A stretch of DNA of 64,000 nt from Prosopocoilus inquinatus (GCA_036172665.1 CM069873.1:40208001-40272000); one strand, 5' to 3'; shown: positions 1 to 10,204, numbered from the stretch's first letter. Program-made: numbers and translations. The notes: generated from the letters alone by a model not told the origin.

Positions 1-28
1 TATATATTTTAACACATTCGAACATAAA

Positions 29-1883
29 ATGAATTTGTATAAGAAAGCACAATTAATACCCAAGAAAAGAAAATTATATGGACTGACAAAGGAATATTTG
101 ACTCAGGCAAGGCGGATTGAGAAAGAGAGCATGACAAATGCTGAAAAATTAAAAAATATTCTTGAAATGGTAGAATCTGGTGAAATGTTTAAATCAAAAG
201 TTAATACTGTAACATACAATTTTTTGCGAAGTCAGCTGACACAACAATGTAAGAAAAGAAGAGGGTGTCGTTTTACTTTAGACGACAAATTATTGGGCTT
301 AATATTATTGAAACAAAGCCCTAAAGGCTACAAATTACTACAAAAGCTATTTGCCTTACCATTACGTAAGACGTTAATCGCTTTATTGAAAAGAATTCCT
401 TTTAATTGTGTATTAAACACCACTATTTTAAACAGTTTGCAACAATGTGTAGCAAAATTAGATGATCGGGATAAAAATTGCATACTGTTATTAGATGAAA
501 TTGCACTGCACCAATCCTTATTTTATAATAAATCCGAAGATTGCTTTGAAAGATTCGGAGATGATGGACAAAGACGTCCCTGTAGAATAGCTGACCACGC
601 TATGGTATTTCTAATAAAAGGAATTGCAAAAAAATGGAAACAACCACCAACATATTATTTTTGTGAAAACGGCATGAAATCTGCAGATATTGCAAGACAT
701 ATTAAAGAAGTTATAATGGTTTTACAAGAAATTGGTTTAAGAGTTGGAAGTACAGTTTGTGATCAATATAATAAAGCAGGAATTAATATATTGGTGCAAG
801 AAACTAAAACCAATTTGGCTAGAATGGGTCGGTTACACAATTCATACAGTTTTTTCATAAATGATCAAGAAATAATGGCATTATTTGATCCACCTCATCT
901 TATCAAGGGTATACGGAATAATTTACTGTCGTGTGACCTAAAATTCAAATGGAAAGATGATTTAGAAATAGCCAAGTGGGAACATATTCAGACACTACAT
1001 GAAATTGATGGTGATAGTACTATTTCGATAGATGATTCAAATGTCAGTGATTATAGAATGTTGAATCGTTTAACATAATTTCATATATACCCAGACAAAA
1101 TAAAAAAGATAAAGGTAAAGAATGCTGCATAAATGTTCTCACAAAGATAATTCTTTACCAAAAGAAGCTGAAGGAACTACAAATTTCTTATTATTTATAG
1201 ATCGTTTATTCGATCAAGTCTTATGAATGTAAATTGTTTAGATGTGCAGTAACTTCAGATTCACCACATATTGGCTTTTGCACTGAAGCCGAACGAGTTT
1301 TGGAAAGTATCACATTTTAAAAAAAAGATAAAAATGAAACCATTGTCGAATTTATATCTCGAACAGTAAAAATTGGATTTTAACAATTGATGGTTTTTAT
1401 TAATCTGTGGCGAAATTTGAACAAAAATGGTTTCTCTTTTCTGTTAACTAGACATTTCAATCAAGATGCTTTGGAAATTTTTTTGTGTGCATCAGGAATT
1501 ACGGAGCTCGAAATGTTAATCCCACTTGTACAAGTTTTCGATCATCTTTTAAAAGCTTAATAATTAACAACTTTATTTCAACACACGCTCCAGGTTTCAA
1601 TTGTGAAGACGATGATTCTGATGGAGTGTTGGACTCTTTAAAATCTTTCATTACACCTTTTGCCACCGAATTTGACCAAATACAATTACTTGCTGTGACT
1701 GATGATACGGAATTTACATACAGTGTTAGCATTAATGAAAAAATTTTGGAAATCGAGTCATACTTAACAGGCTATCTGGCAAAAAGAATATTAAAAGTAA
1801 CTGGTAAGTGCAAACTTTGTCAAGCCATATTAATTACCGATATAAATTCCTCTGAACTGAATCTAATTACTTATCGTTCATGA
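29..1883 (+). pseudogene. P-element/THAP9-like transposase, decayed
   Basis: An open frame from 29 to 1078 (349 aa) has the RNase-H-like core of P-element transposases. The sequence DPPHLIKGIRNNL near residue 295 is the block expected around a catalytic acidic residue and the start of the GTP-binding insertion, and LLLDEIALH near residue 152 fits the first catalytic Asp. A second frame, 1485-1883 (132 aa), contains the family C-terminal block (CIRNYGARNVNPTC, then GYLAKRI and a C-x2-C pair). Between them the coding sense continues through stops and at least one frameshift near 1475-1490. The N-terminal THAP zinc finger is absent or lies left of the window. The family excises and integrates P-type DNA transposons in the nucleus; this copy cannot make a full protein. 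No terminal repeats were identified. Superfamily assignment is confident from motifs. Confidence 0.82.
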
Positions 1884-2228
1884 ACATTAAAATCTTTGTT
1901 CACGCCAAGGACAAAATTTGCAACTCTGTTGAACATATGTTTTTAAGTGGCACATCACTATGTAGTTAAATTTGCTACAGATAAACACATTAAGAGTAAA
2001 ATATTACGTATTTTGCAGCAGAAAATAAATTTAGTTAATTTTCCCGCACCTGACGTTCATGATCTATAATCTTTATTTTTTGATATATTTACCTCTTTTT
2101 ATTTATTTACTTACGTAGGTAATGTAAATAAATTACTGAAGGGCACTCTCATAAAAACAGTTAATGACTTATTAAACAACAAGCTTTATTTAGATTTAAA
2201 AAATATAAGGGAAAACAGGCAGCAATAA
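1884..2228. other. AT-rich DNA, no gene seen
   Basis: Probable 3' remainder of the P-like element. I see no coding sense, repeat or recognisable terminus here. Confidence 0.5.
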
Positions 2229-2236
2229 GGCTACAG

Positions 2237-3437
2237 CAGCGTTTCCCAAACCGTGGGGCGCGCCCCCCTGGGGTTACGCATAAGTCTTCAAAGGGGGGCG
2301 CAGCAGAATAAATAACTATAAACAAAGCAAATTGCAACTAATTTATCATCTTATTTTTTAAAAGAAATTACTTATACAGCCCTTTAACTTCTTTATTTTT
2401 GACTTTAGAAAGAAGTTTTTTTTATAAAACCTGCTGATACTCACAGAACCGGAAAACGGAACACTTGGTAGAACACTTGGTATATTTATAATTATTATAT
2501 TATATATTATTATCTGAAATAATAATCGCCTTTCTTTTTCTTAAACAAATTTTATCTTTTAAAACTTTAATTAATTAAAATGTAACATTTTGTCTAAGAG
2601 ACGATTATTCACATTTTATATCACGGGCTTCTAACGGGTTCGGTATCGACCCCTTGGAGGTCCGTGAAGACTTGAAATGGGTTGATGAACCTTTATCAGG
2701 GGTCGGCTAGAGGTCTTTCAGGGCATCGGAGTTGTTAAGTCTTGTGTAATGAAGGTCTTACTGAATAGTTTATAAAGAAAAGTAAAAAAAAATACATATA
2801 ATATTAAATGAATTTGAATTAGCTCGTACAAATGAGAAAAAAAAGACGTTCAATTGATTATCAAAATCAAAACACTCCTAAAATACGAATAAAATTGAAT
2901 GAAATAAAAACAAAAGACGATCATCAAACAAGACAAGACGAAAATAAAAATTGTGTGAAACTCATTAAATCAAATTGATATAAACTGACTTTCACCAGAA
3001 TCAAAAATTTAATTCAATTTAATAATTATAAAATAAAATACATAAAATAAATTCGCAAAAAATAGCGATCAATCGGCGGAATTAAAATGTAAAATAAAAT
3101 AATCTTAAATCGTGTAAAAAAAGAAACAAAAGACGTTCAATTGATCATTAAAAAAATCAAAAGTCATATCAAATAAAATCAAACAGAAGATTATAATTTA
3201 AAAACAAAATAAAGTCAAATCAAATAAAAGAGAATATAAAATATCAATCAATCGACGGGATTAATGTATAAAATAAATTCACACTCAATAAATGAAAATC
3301 AAAACAAATCAGCGAAGAAATAATAGTAAATAGTAGTTAAAAAAAAAATAAAATATAAAAAAGAAAGGGAAATGAGGGCGTGAATCATAACACAGCTCAA
3401 AAAGGGGTCGCGAAACCTAAAAGCTTGGGAAATTCTG
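2237..3437. mobile_element. Non-autonomous hAT element (1.2 kb) with 8-bp TSD
   Basis: The ends are imperfect terminal inverted repeats: CAGCGTTTCCCAAAC on the left, and CAGAATTTCCCAAGC as the reverse complement of the right end. Both are flanked by the identical 8-bp direct repeat GGCTACAG (2229-2236 and 3438-3445). An 8-bp duplication plus a CAG-nGTTTCCCAA end is the hAT signature. The interior has no long ORF. It is AT-rich with short internal repeats, for example AAAAGACGTTCAATTGAT near 2843 and 3129, and a cytosine/guanine-rich stretch only near the ends. The right-end sequence recurs in inverse orientation at 46112. It must have been mobilised by a transposase encoded elsewhere. Confidence 0.85.
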
Positions 3438-3445
3438 GGCTACAG

Positions 3446-3858
3446 AAAAGACTACAATACTAGTATTCTTTGTACGCAGTTCTACTTACAGGTAGTTGTA
3501 ATATCAGTAAATGTTATATGTAAATACATACAGTGAGAGTCTGTAACTTGGAATAAATTCGGTAATGCAAAAACAGTCTTTTTTCGGAAATATGCGGACA
3601 TGTCGATTAGTATTTTAAATTGCGCTCTTTTTCATGTAAGAACATTTTGTACAGCGTGTCCCAAATTTGAGATATGACGTCATCGACTATTTTTTTAAAT
3701 GGCAATCCTATTTTTGTATGACTATTCTTAAAGTGTAATATCAAGATATACATGCGTACCAAATTTCAAATTTTTATTCCTTGTCATTTGAAAGATATTT
3801 AACATACTGTCACGAAGGTTACTTTTGTTAACATGAAACACTCTGTAAATATAAGATA
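3446..3858. other. Intergenic, possible transposon end
   Basis: AT-rich. Near 3653 the sequence CAGCGTGTCCCAAATTTGAG resembles the outer end of a mariner-type element and could be the left end of the decayed transposase copy at 4286, but no matching right end was found. Confidence 0.3.
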
Positions 3859-3859
3859 T

Positions 3860-4154
3860 CCACTATTGCGGAACAGCGGCGCACTTTGCTGAGTCGCCAA
3901 TATGCAAAAAACGTTCGATCGAGCGGGACGGGCAATTGGCTGAGCGGAGGCGATTGAGGGAGGTGCGTCGCCAGAAGATATTTTTGGGGGTTGTGCCTTT
4001 ATCCAATAAAAGCTGTGACAAGTGAGAGGGCTTTTCCTGAAACCCCTTGACCCGTCGAGCAGCCTTAGAAGATTGCGGGACGACTCCAAGTAGGCCGGTA
4101 ACTCCAAGCCACCTTCCAAGCGGCAAAAGGGCTCCGTACCACTGAGCTACCCCC
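3860..4154 (-). repeat. tRNA-derived SINE-like element
   Basis: Read on the minus strand the sequence starts with GGGGGTAGCTCAGTGGTAC. It contains a perfect RNA polymerase III A box (TAGCTCAGTGG, plus-strand 4139-4149). At the right spacing it has a decayed B box (TTGGAGTTACCGG, plus-strand 4095-4107). The following ~220 bp is GC-rich compared with its surroundings and is not a tRNA. A head resembling a tRNA with a non-tRNA body is the usual SINE structure. No poly(A) or simple-repeat tail or target duplication was found, so the 3' boundary is approximate. Confidence 0.6.
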
Positions 4155-4285
4155 TAATTTATTTGGCGTTGTCGTTACCCCCGAGCGAGCGCTACAATAC
4201 ATTAACTATTTTTTGTTGAACAGGATTGACGTCTTATCACCAGGTTATAAATACATTTGAATTATTAAGAACAAGTAAAAAAAGC

Positions 4286-4875
4286 AGCATCGCATTCGAC
4301 TCGTATTGAGTGAGGAGACTATTAGTTTGTCGTCTTGTGATAAAAACCGTTTGTTACGGCGATAGGACAAAAACACAAAATGAAATAATTCACTTATTCA
4401 AAGAAATATATCCTGATTTACCACCCACATCGTAAAGTACCGTAAGCAAAATTGAAAAACAGTTTCGGGAAAACGGGCATTTAAGAAAAACCAATAATCA
4501 TCGTCAGAGTGCGCACAATGAGGAGGTCAAACTTAATGTACTTCTCTCTGTTCAAGAAAATTGTAATGTCTCCACTAGGCAGATAGCTAGGGAAGTCGAA
4601 ATTAGCCAGTCGTCAGTGGCAAGAATTTTTAAAGCGCAAAAATTGCATCCTTATAAAATGACAATCCTCCAGGAACTCACCGAAGATGATCCGGATAGAA
4701 GACTCCAGTTTTGCGAACAAATGATGGATTTACTAAACAGAAATTTTCTAAACATAGAAAACGTCCTGTTTTCTGATGAATCAATTATGTTGAATGGTCA
4801 GGTAAATCATCAAAATTGTCGTTATTGGGCAGACAACAACTTCATACTTCATACTGGATGAGGGAAGGCCACACA
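4286..4875 (+). pseudogene. Mariner-like transposase, N-terminal half, truncated
   Basis: Conceptual coding sense runs from about 4370 with stops and a frameshift. It covers a helix-turn-helix segment (STVSKIEKQFRENG), a second HTH (VSTRQIAREVEISQSSVARI), and then the open part 4616-4861. The sequence LFSDESIMLNGQVNHQNCRYW carries the first catalytic Asp of the DDE domain. The order matches DUF4817-type insect mariner transposases. Just after the family's next conserved block (WMREGHT, in a shifted frame at 4854-4875) coding stops abruptly where the hammerhead repeat at 4876 begins. The repeat therefore appears to interrupt this transposase, and its C-terminal half is not found beyond 5345. 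Confidence 0.75.
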
Positions 4876-5345
4876 AAATTTTTCTAAATCTTTCATTATG
4901 CTTTGACAGCAAGCATGGCCGCCTTGCATGGGGGACTTATTAGGAAATCCCGCTTCAATTTGTCTATCCTACTGCAATGTCAGGTCAAAAAGCGATCGTA
5001 AGATGTCGCAATTTTATCTGTTCATCATTCTTACATCGCAATTGCGAATAAATTGGGCAAGTCGTTTTTGGTCTGCGGTGGGAATGTCGAGCTACGTCTC
5101 TGCTGAAGAAGCCCCAAGCAGGGCTGAAACAGCTGTCCAGAGGCTGCTCGAGGTTTCCACTGCAATCAAAAACGATTTGCACAAAAATTTTTCTAAAATT
5201 TTCATTATGCTTTGACAGCAAGCATGGCCGCCTTGCATGGGGGACTTATTAGGAGCAAATCCCGCTTCAGTTTGTCTATCCTACTGCAATGTCAGGTCAA
5301 AAAGCGATAGTAAGATGTCGCTATTTTATATGTTCATTATGTTTA
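4876..5345 (+). repeat. Retrozyme-like tandem repeat (~309-bp unit) with hammerhead
   Basis: The ~155 bp at 4880-5030 (starting around TTTCATTATGCTTTGACAGC) recurs at 5187-5345, a period of about 309 bp. The unit contains the hammerhead ribozyme at 5098-5142. The first unit is truncated at its 5' side. Related pieces occur at 10505-10640, 25537-25606 and 60654-60804. Small tandem repeats carrying type I hammerheads are the hallmark of metazoan retrozymes, non-autonomous elements thought to depend on Penelope-like reverse transcriptase. It encodes no protein. The 3' limit (TATATGTTCAT) coincides with the 3' limit of the copy in element C. Confidence 0.75.
5098..5142 (+). ncRNA. Hammerhead ribozyme (type I)
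   Basis: All conserved parts are present in order. Stem I is CTCTG (5098-5102) paired with CAGAG (5138-5142). The core CTGAAGA (5103-5109) matches CUGANGA. Stem II is AGCCC with GGGCT around a CAAGCA loop. GAAA follows at 5126-5129, then a self-complementary stem III (ACAGCTGT, 5129-5136) with cleavage predicted after GTC (C5137). The very short palindromic stem III fits the dimer-active hammerheads known from Penelope elements and retrozymes. Activity is inferred, not shown. Confidence 0.8.
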
Positions 5346-5717
5346 TGCATATTAATGTAGCATTAAAAAAATAAAACAATCAGTGTTTTATTTTAGGTAT
5401 TCTATAAGATTAATCATTAATTGATTAATTGGTCCTGAACGAAACTTTTCATATCCCACTTTTTATATACAGGTTTCAGTAGCACAGGTTTAAATCCGTT
5501 TGGAACTGTACTTCTGAGGCGTTTCATTTTCTCCGTAGAGAAAAACAAGGGCGCTTGAGCAGTGCAGCTCTGAACCGATTTAAAATAATTGTGGTAAACA
5601 AACTCTAATTTTAAATTGGAATATTATCTAAATATCGCGCCGCTTGTCAGCGCCCTCCAGTGGTAATAGTACGGCAATTAGAAAAGCATTGAAAGTTCAC
5701 AAAGTTGTAGTCTTTAA
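5346..5717. other. No gene recognised
   Basis: AT-rich stretch containing at its right end the presumed 3' continuation of the gypsy fragment that starts at 8063 on the minus strand. No intact reading frame or repeat boundary was found. Confidence 0.35.
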
Positions 5718-5762
5718 TTTATGGTTAGCGATTCTATGCGCGATAGGGTGTCTGCCACTATA

Positions 5763-6363
5763 CCGAATCTCTCACAACCTACGGAGGAGATTGAAAGGGC
5801 AGCTGTAGGAGATCAAAATAAAGCTTTTTTCTTAATTCGCTTTTGACCGAAACCCAATAATAAGAAAGTTACAGCGGTTTAACTGTCTTCATTTCTTCTT
5901 CAATTTACACCTATGGCTTCTTAATTAATGAAGATTTTCTCACAAACTGCAACATTATTGTCAAATAAATTCTAGATTTATCGTAACCGCGATTCATAAA
6001 ATGTTTATGTGAATCTATTTCCAAGTTTTGTTTTAATGAGTAAGCGGTGCACAGCAACACGAAAATCTGTTTTTGGGCATTAAAAGAAAAAATGAAATAG
6101 CCACAACTTTTATGTAACTACATCTTTTTAGATAGTTGTTTCATGTCAAACAGTGTTCAATTAATTCATAAATACCGCAACTTTGAATTTAAAACGTGCA
6201 ATATTACTCCACATAGTAACTTTTGTTTCTTAAGAAATTTCACTTTAAATTCTTGTAACTTTTTGGATATTGTTTTTTTCTAAAAGTTTATTGGGAAAAA
6301 AGCATTAATTTGATCTGCTCTGGCTGCCCTTTCAATCTCCTCCGTACGTTATGAGAGACCCAG
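5763..6363. mobile_element. MITE with ~60-bp TIRs, TA target duplication
   Basis: The left end CCGAATCTCTCACAAC and the reverse complement of the right end, CTGGGTCTCTCATAAC, open inverted repeats of roughly 60 bp. The repeats share TACGGAGGAGATTGAAAGG and extend to a purine-rich run (AGATCAAA..GCTTTTTTC). TA lies on both sides (5761-5762 and 6364-6365). Removing the element and one TA leaves the RNase H frame of the host gypsy copy open, which fixes the boundaries. The TA duplication suggests the Tc1/mariner superfamily. There is no coding capacity. Confidence 0.82.
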
Positions 6364-6712
6364 TATTGTCTCTTCCGGTGACATGTCGGATGTCGGTAGT
6401 GAACTGTCCAATACAGTCCAGAGAGCGAAATTGTCGCGGAGAACAATTTTCGGGTCTCTGTTGGAACGCGAATGTTAAGGATTTGTGATCTATAAATGTG
6501 ATCACATTTCGTTCCTCTATCATGTGTCGGAAATGAGCGCCTTGTAAATCGCGAATAATTCGCGGTCGGAAGCGGAATGTTTGCGCTGTCCAGGGCTCAA
6601 GTTCTTGGAAAAGAACCGGAGCGGTTCCCATCCGTGCGTTGATCTCTGCTGCAGTGTTGCTCAAATTGCTAGATCGGACGCGTCACTAAAGATGGCGAGG
6701 GTAATGTCATTC

Positions 6713-6976
6713 CAGACCTAGGCGTATTTTAGGCGGTTAAGTTTCGTTAAATATAGAAGCAACTACTAAGCTGAAGCGATCATAGTCGTAAAAAGTTCGA
6801 ATCTTTAACGCGTCTGCCCTGTAAAAACAAAACAATAAATCAGTAGAAGCCTGAGAAGTCTATGCGGCACGCAGTAACCACTACAGTTCTGGTTGACTGG
6901 ATATAAAAACTTGTTTACATAACACAATAATTTCCAAATGAGCTCGCATCCTTTTTGCAGTGACGGCCCTACAATT
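6713..6976 (+). repeat. Dispersed repeat, copy 1
   Basis: About 265 bp is shared with 46290-46555 in the same orientation, beginning AGACCTAGGCGTATTTTAGG and ending TTTTTGCAGTGACGG, with scattered differences. It contains TATAAAAACTTG. It may be a promoter or leader segment of an LTR element, because copy 2 lies directly upstream of a BEL gag, but no LTR ends were established. Confidence 0.65.
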
Positions 6977-7210
6977 GATATGAATTAAATGTATTATGCC
7001 AGTCTTTTTAAAAGTTATATTAAAGAATTATGTTTTCATAATTATTAATTTAACATCAAACGGTTGCTTCTGATGCAATGAGCGCAAGGGTGGAAGTGCC
7101 TCGGGCATATAAACCGTTCAGCGGCGACGTTAAAATCTACGCCGCTGCTTTGTTTATCTTTATACTGGCTTTTAAAGGATATTCTAGGAACGTCCGACCC
7201 TTAGGCCAGG

Positions 7211-7426
7211 CCGGTATTTATAAACCAAACTTACGCTTTGCGTCCGATTGAAATTCGCTATATTTCATAAACTGAGCATATTTCCCACATTTTTGGCGCA
7301 TAATCAGTGAGGGTTTATGAATGTTTTGTGAATTACTTTCCGATAATGTGGCGAATACTTACCGTTTATCAAATATAGCGAACTGTAAACGAACGCGTAG
7401 CGTAAGTTTGGTTTATGAATACGGGT
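7211..7426. mobile_element. Small foldback MITE
   Basis: Inverted ends share ATAAACCAAACTTACGCT followed by TTCGCTATATTT..ATAAAC on both sides, giving stems of about 60 bp around a short loop that contains GGCGCATAATCAGTGAGGG. It is non-coding. The short open frame at 7321-7548 merely crosses it. Confidence 0.65.
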
Positions 7427-8088
7427 GTTATGTCCGGGTGAGCGAGGAGTGTGGCTTCGGCGAGCGATTCCTTGCAATCGTGAAATGCTCCCTCCAGTTC
7501 CTCAATCCATCACACGGATACTTTTCCGCTCGTTTTCAGTCCGCTTAAACATTTATTTAGTGGAGCTTGGATGAGTATCGCTCTCGGGATGAATCGTCGG
7601 TAAAAATTCACCATGCCGAGAAAACGGCGTAAGTCTCTAATTATTTTTGGTGGCGGCATCGGCATGTCGAAGCATTGCACGCACTTTGTCTGTTAACGGG
7701 CGCACTCCCTCTTCTCTCACGCAGTAGCTCAGAAATTGTACTTACTATAATTACCACCCTGTACTTCTCGAGTCGTTAGAGTAGCTGGCGGAGATGTTCT
7801 TCGCGTTCGGCTTCCGACGACGATGCGACAAAGATGTCGCCGATGTACGCATAGGCGAAGTCAAGGTCGCAGAGTGCTTTGTCCATAAAACGTTGTAACA
7901 TTTGAGCTGCGTTGCGTAAACCGAACGTCATCAGGGAAACTCGAACAGACCGAACGGAGTAATGATAGCCGTTTTTGTGACATCGTCCGGGTGCATCCGA
8001 ATTTGATGGTATGAGCCGCCGAGGAAACGGAGTGATCACGCGCTGCTCTTGTGACACCGACACGGAAAGCCGTATTTACATCAAACAC

Positions 8089-8358
8089 CAGAAATTACCA
8101 CTTACCACTATTTTATTCAAATATTAAATTAAGTCTTAAGAAAGACTGATTAATAATGACGCCAATTTGCTAAAAATAGGAAAAATACGAACTACTGGAA
8201 ATATGACCACGTTTTTACTCTGCAGAGTGACCGACACTGTAGGCTAGTGTAAATCTGTCGGTACTTAGCTCACAGAAACAGCAATCATGTGTATATCACG
8301 CAGTTTTATTACTCCGTTTCTTCGGCGGCCCGACTATAAATCAATCGTTGAGAATATT
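8089..8358. other. No gene recognised
   Basis: AT-rich flank between the gypsy fragment and the Harbinger terminus; nothing supportable. Confidence 0.4.
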
Positions 8359-8584
8359 GGGTGGTATGATTAAATAAAACGAGTATTTTACTTCAAGTAG
8401 AAACTTTTACTTCAAAGTATTTTGTGGAGTATAATCTTTTACATGAAGTAAATTCTTCGATGGGAAGTTTTTACTTAGGTTAGAAGTACAAACTACAGTA
8501 AAAGCTAGGACGTGTTTAACCTCAATTGGTTCAATTGTTGTTCTATTATTTTCTGGTGATAAAAGTGCACTAACTATTAATACA

Positions 8585-9344
8585 ATGAGTGAGAGTGACG
8601 ATAGTGTTGAAGCAAGTGGTAAGGATGATGAAAATGTGGGAGATAAAGACTTTAAGATGGCATTTGTTCTTCTGTTGGAAGATTTTAAAATACTTCTTGA
8701 CAAGCGGCAAACTTCAGCAGTCAAAGCAGAAAAAGATAAAGCGGCTAAGTCACTCGCTGAAGCTTATAGTAAGAATACCAACGAAGTAATAACTGTAAAA
8801 CAAGTTATGAAAAAACTGAATAATATGAAAACCAAAGTGAAAGAAGCCACAGATCGTAAAAAGACAGGTAACAAAAAAATTATACTGACAGATTGGCAAA
8901 ACAAATTGTATTCTATTTGGTAAGCTAAGGAAGTTCGGGGAGAAAATCCGATATTGAATAAAGTACCTGGTAATGTTATTTAGACTTTATTTGTTAATAC
9001 TCTACATAATCACAATAATAAGTTTTATAGGTGCCGTAACTTCCGGCTATGCGACTGCATCTACTAGAAAGTCAAGTGCTTCAACATTACTGTCGCCTCC
9101 CGAAAAAAAGAAAAAGTTACAATTAGCCCAAATCAAAAGTGAACCAGAAGAGTTTCGAGGATATTCTTTACAGCAACTGCAAAGAGCATGCTTAATTCAA
9201 CAAATTCAGACCGCTCGAGCTCAAGAAAGTGCTGTTATTCAAATGAAGGAATACTATCAAACGACTACCATTCAAGAGAACTCGTTAGTACTGTATTCCG
9301 AACCTTTATTTAACAATATTAGTGATAATTGTGAAGAGAACTGA
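8585..9344 (+). pseudogene. Harbinger Myb/SANT-like accessory protein, two exons, one in-frame stop
   Basis: Exon 1 (8585-8969) starts at the ATG giving MSESDDSVEAS. The acidic leader is followed by a basic helical domain (VKQVMKKLNNMKTKVKEATDRKKTGNK), typical of Harbinger Myb/SANT-like proteins that bind subterminal sites and help import the transposase. A GT-AG intron (8970-9030, GTAATG to TTTATAG) joins in frame to exon 2, which encodes a Ser/Thr-rich stretch, a KKKK nuclear-signal-like run and a glutamine-rich tail ending at 9344. An in-frame TAA (8921-8923) interrupts exon 1 although coding sense continues after it, so this copy is probably dead. An alternative splice at the nearby GTAAGC (8916) would give another frame and looks less likely. 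Confidence 0.65.
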
Positions 9345-9477
9345 ATTGTATGTGATGTTTGATTCTTTTGTTATTTAATATAAATGAATACTGAAATATT
9401 TTATATTTAAATTAAGTATTGCAGTTTACATTATTCAGTCTAGCTACATATAAATAAAAGTTACTCCATGTTCAGCC

Positions 9478-10146
9478 AGAACTTGTTGTGCAACAGCATC
9501 ATGACGTTGCTGACCCGTACGACGGACACCATCAGCTTGCTGGGCTGGGCAACTAGGTGCATTGTCATCAACAAGGATAGGATTTGAATATGTATACGTC
9601 ATCGTTTCAGTAGCGCCGTAAAAATGTATCGAACAGGCACATTGTGTAATGGGACGGTGAAAATAATTTACGGCGTTCTTACACTCTTATGCAATGTAGC
9701 GGAGGTCGAGGTACAATTGGTCAACTACTTACTCTGAAAATCTTTACACATTTAAACACGAAGAGTTAATTGCATAACTGTAATTTTTTATTGCGGCAAT
9801 ATTGCTCTGTTTTTTGTTATACTGAGTAACACCATTGCTGTAGCGGCGTTAATTGTCTCCGTAGCCCTCGCGTTTGTTTGCATGCTACGGTCCAATATTT
9901 TTTATTGCCCGCTTCACTAGAATTTGAACCGCGCAAAATATATTTCCCCGACCCATAGTCATCAATAACGTTAAAATCTTCGTGAGGATCCTGCAAATAT
10001 TTGACACCATTGTAAAGTATGAATACTGCTACTATAAAAGTACACAATCGTTCAGTTTTCAGTCGCAGAGTATGATGAAGCATTGGGAAACGTCTTTTCA
10101 ACTGTCCAAAGCAGCATTCAATTTCAGCGCGATTATTGCAATGCAC
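9478..10146 (-). pseudogene. HARBI1-like transposase, C-terminal pieces
   Basis: At 9817-10146 (minus) the sequence reads NRAEIECCFGQLKRRFPML. This is the last conserved block of DDE_4 Harbinger nucleases, where the catalytic Glu lies in the helix, and TFIVAVFILYN follows. A second scrap at 9478-9610 (minus) reads like the family's extreme C terminus (RRTGQQRHDAVAQQVL). The DNA between the scraps (about 9611-9816) is unrelated. The first two catalytic Asp residues are missing, so no active nuclease is possible. Confidence 0.65.
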
Positions 10147-10204
10147 TTTATTATAAACTCTTTGACTTGCCTACTCAAATATCGTTGGGACTCCATTTTA
10201 CTGA

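Larger units (their letters stand above)
6709..7426. mobile_element. Composite insertion in gypsy RNase H (candidate 8-bp TSD)
   Basis: The RNase H frame breaks at 7427 and resumes at 6708. The flanks are GTAATGTC (6701-6708) and GTTATGTC (7427-7434), which differ at one base and could be an aged 8-bp target duplication. The insert holds a dispersed repeat (6713-6976, also at 46290-46555) and a small inverted-repeat MITE (7211-7426). I could not recognise matching terminal repeats for the whole insert, so it may be two events. Confidence 0.5.
5718..8088 (-). pseudogene. Ty3/gypsy reverse transcriptase-RNase H fragment, split by two insertions
   Basis: Read from 8088 downwards it shows RT motifs: YHQIRMHPDDV and TPFGLFEF near 8000, a frameshift, then MTFGLRNAAQ and AYAYIGDIFVASS (the YxDD box reads YIGD, a lost catalytic Asp). 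The connection domain follows at 7440-7775. Coding sense stops at 7427, resumes at 6708 with the RNase H TDAS-like motif (FSDASD), runs through FIDHKSLTFA to the VTGRDN block at about 6370, stops again, and resumes at 5762 with the expected ALSR-like end. The two gaps are exactly the inserted elements at 6709-7426 and 5763-6363. Frame shifts and stops make it non-functional. Gag, protease, integrase and LTRs are absent. Confidence 0.82.
8359..10200. mobile_element. PIF-Harbinger element remnant
   Basis: It opens with GGGTGGTATGATTAAAT, the same terminal sequence as the element at 20967. Subterminal copies of TACTTC/GAAGTA follow (8385-8490). It carries a Myb/SANT-like accessory gene on the plus strand and C-terminal pieces of a Harbinger transposase on the minus strand. 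This convergent two-gene plan is that of autonomous PIF-Harbinger elements. A matching right terminus was not found, so the right boundary is a guess. Confidence 0.65.

Noticed and set aside
4139..4154. Possible tRNA gene on the minus strand
   Set aside because: The A box is perfect, but the B box and the cloverleaf 3' half are not; better explained as a SINE head.
4928..5215. 95-codon frame (and its antisense)
   Set aside because: Lies inside the hammerhead repeat; frame not kept between units.
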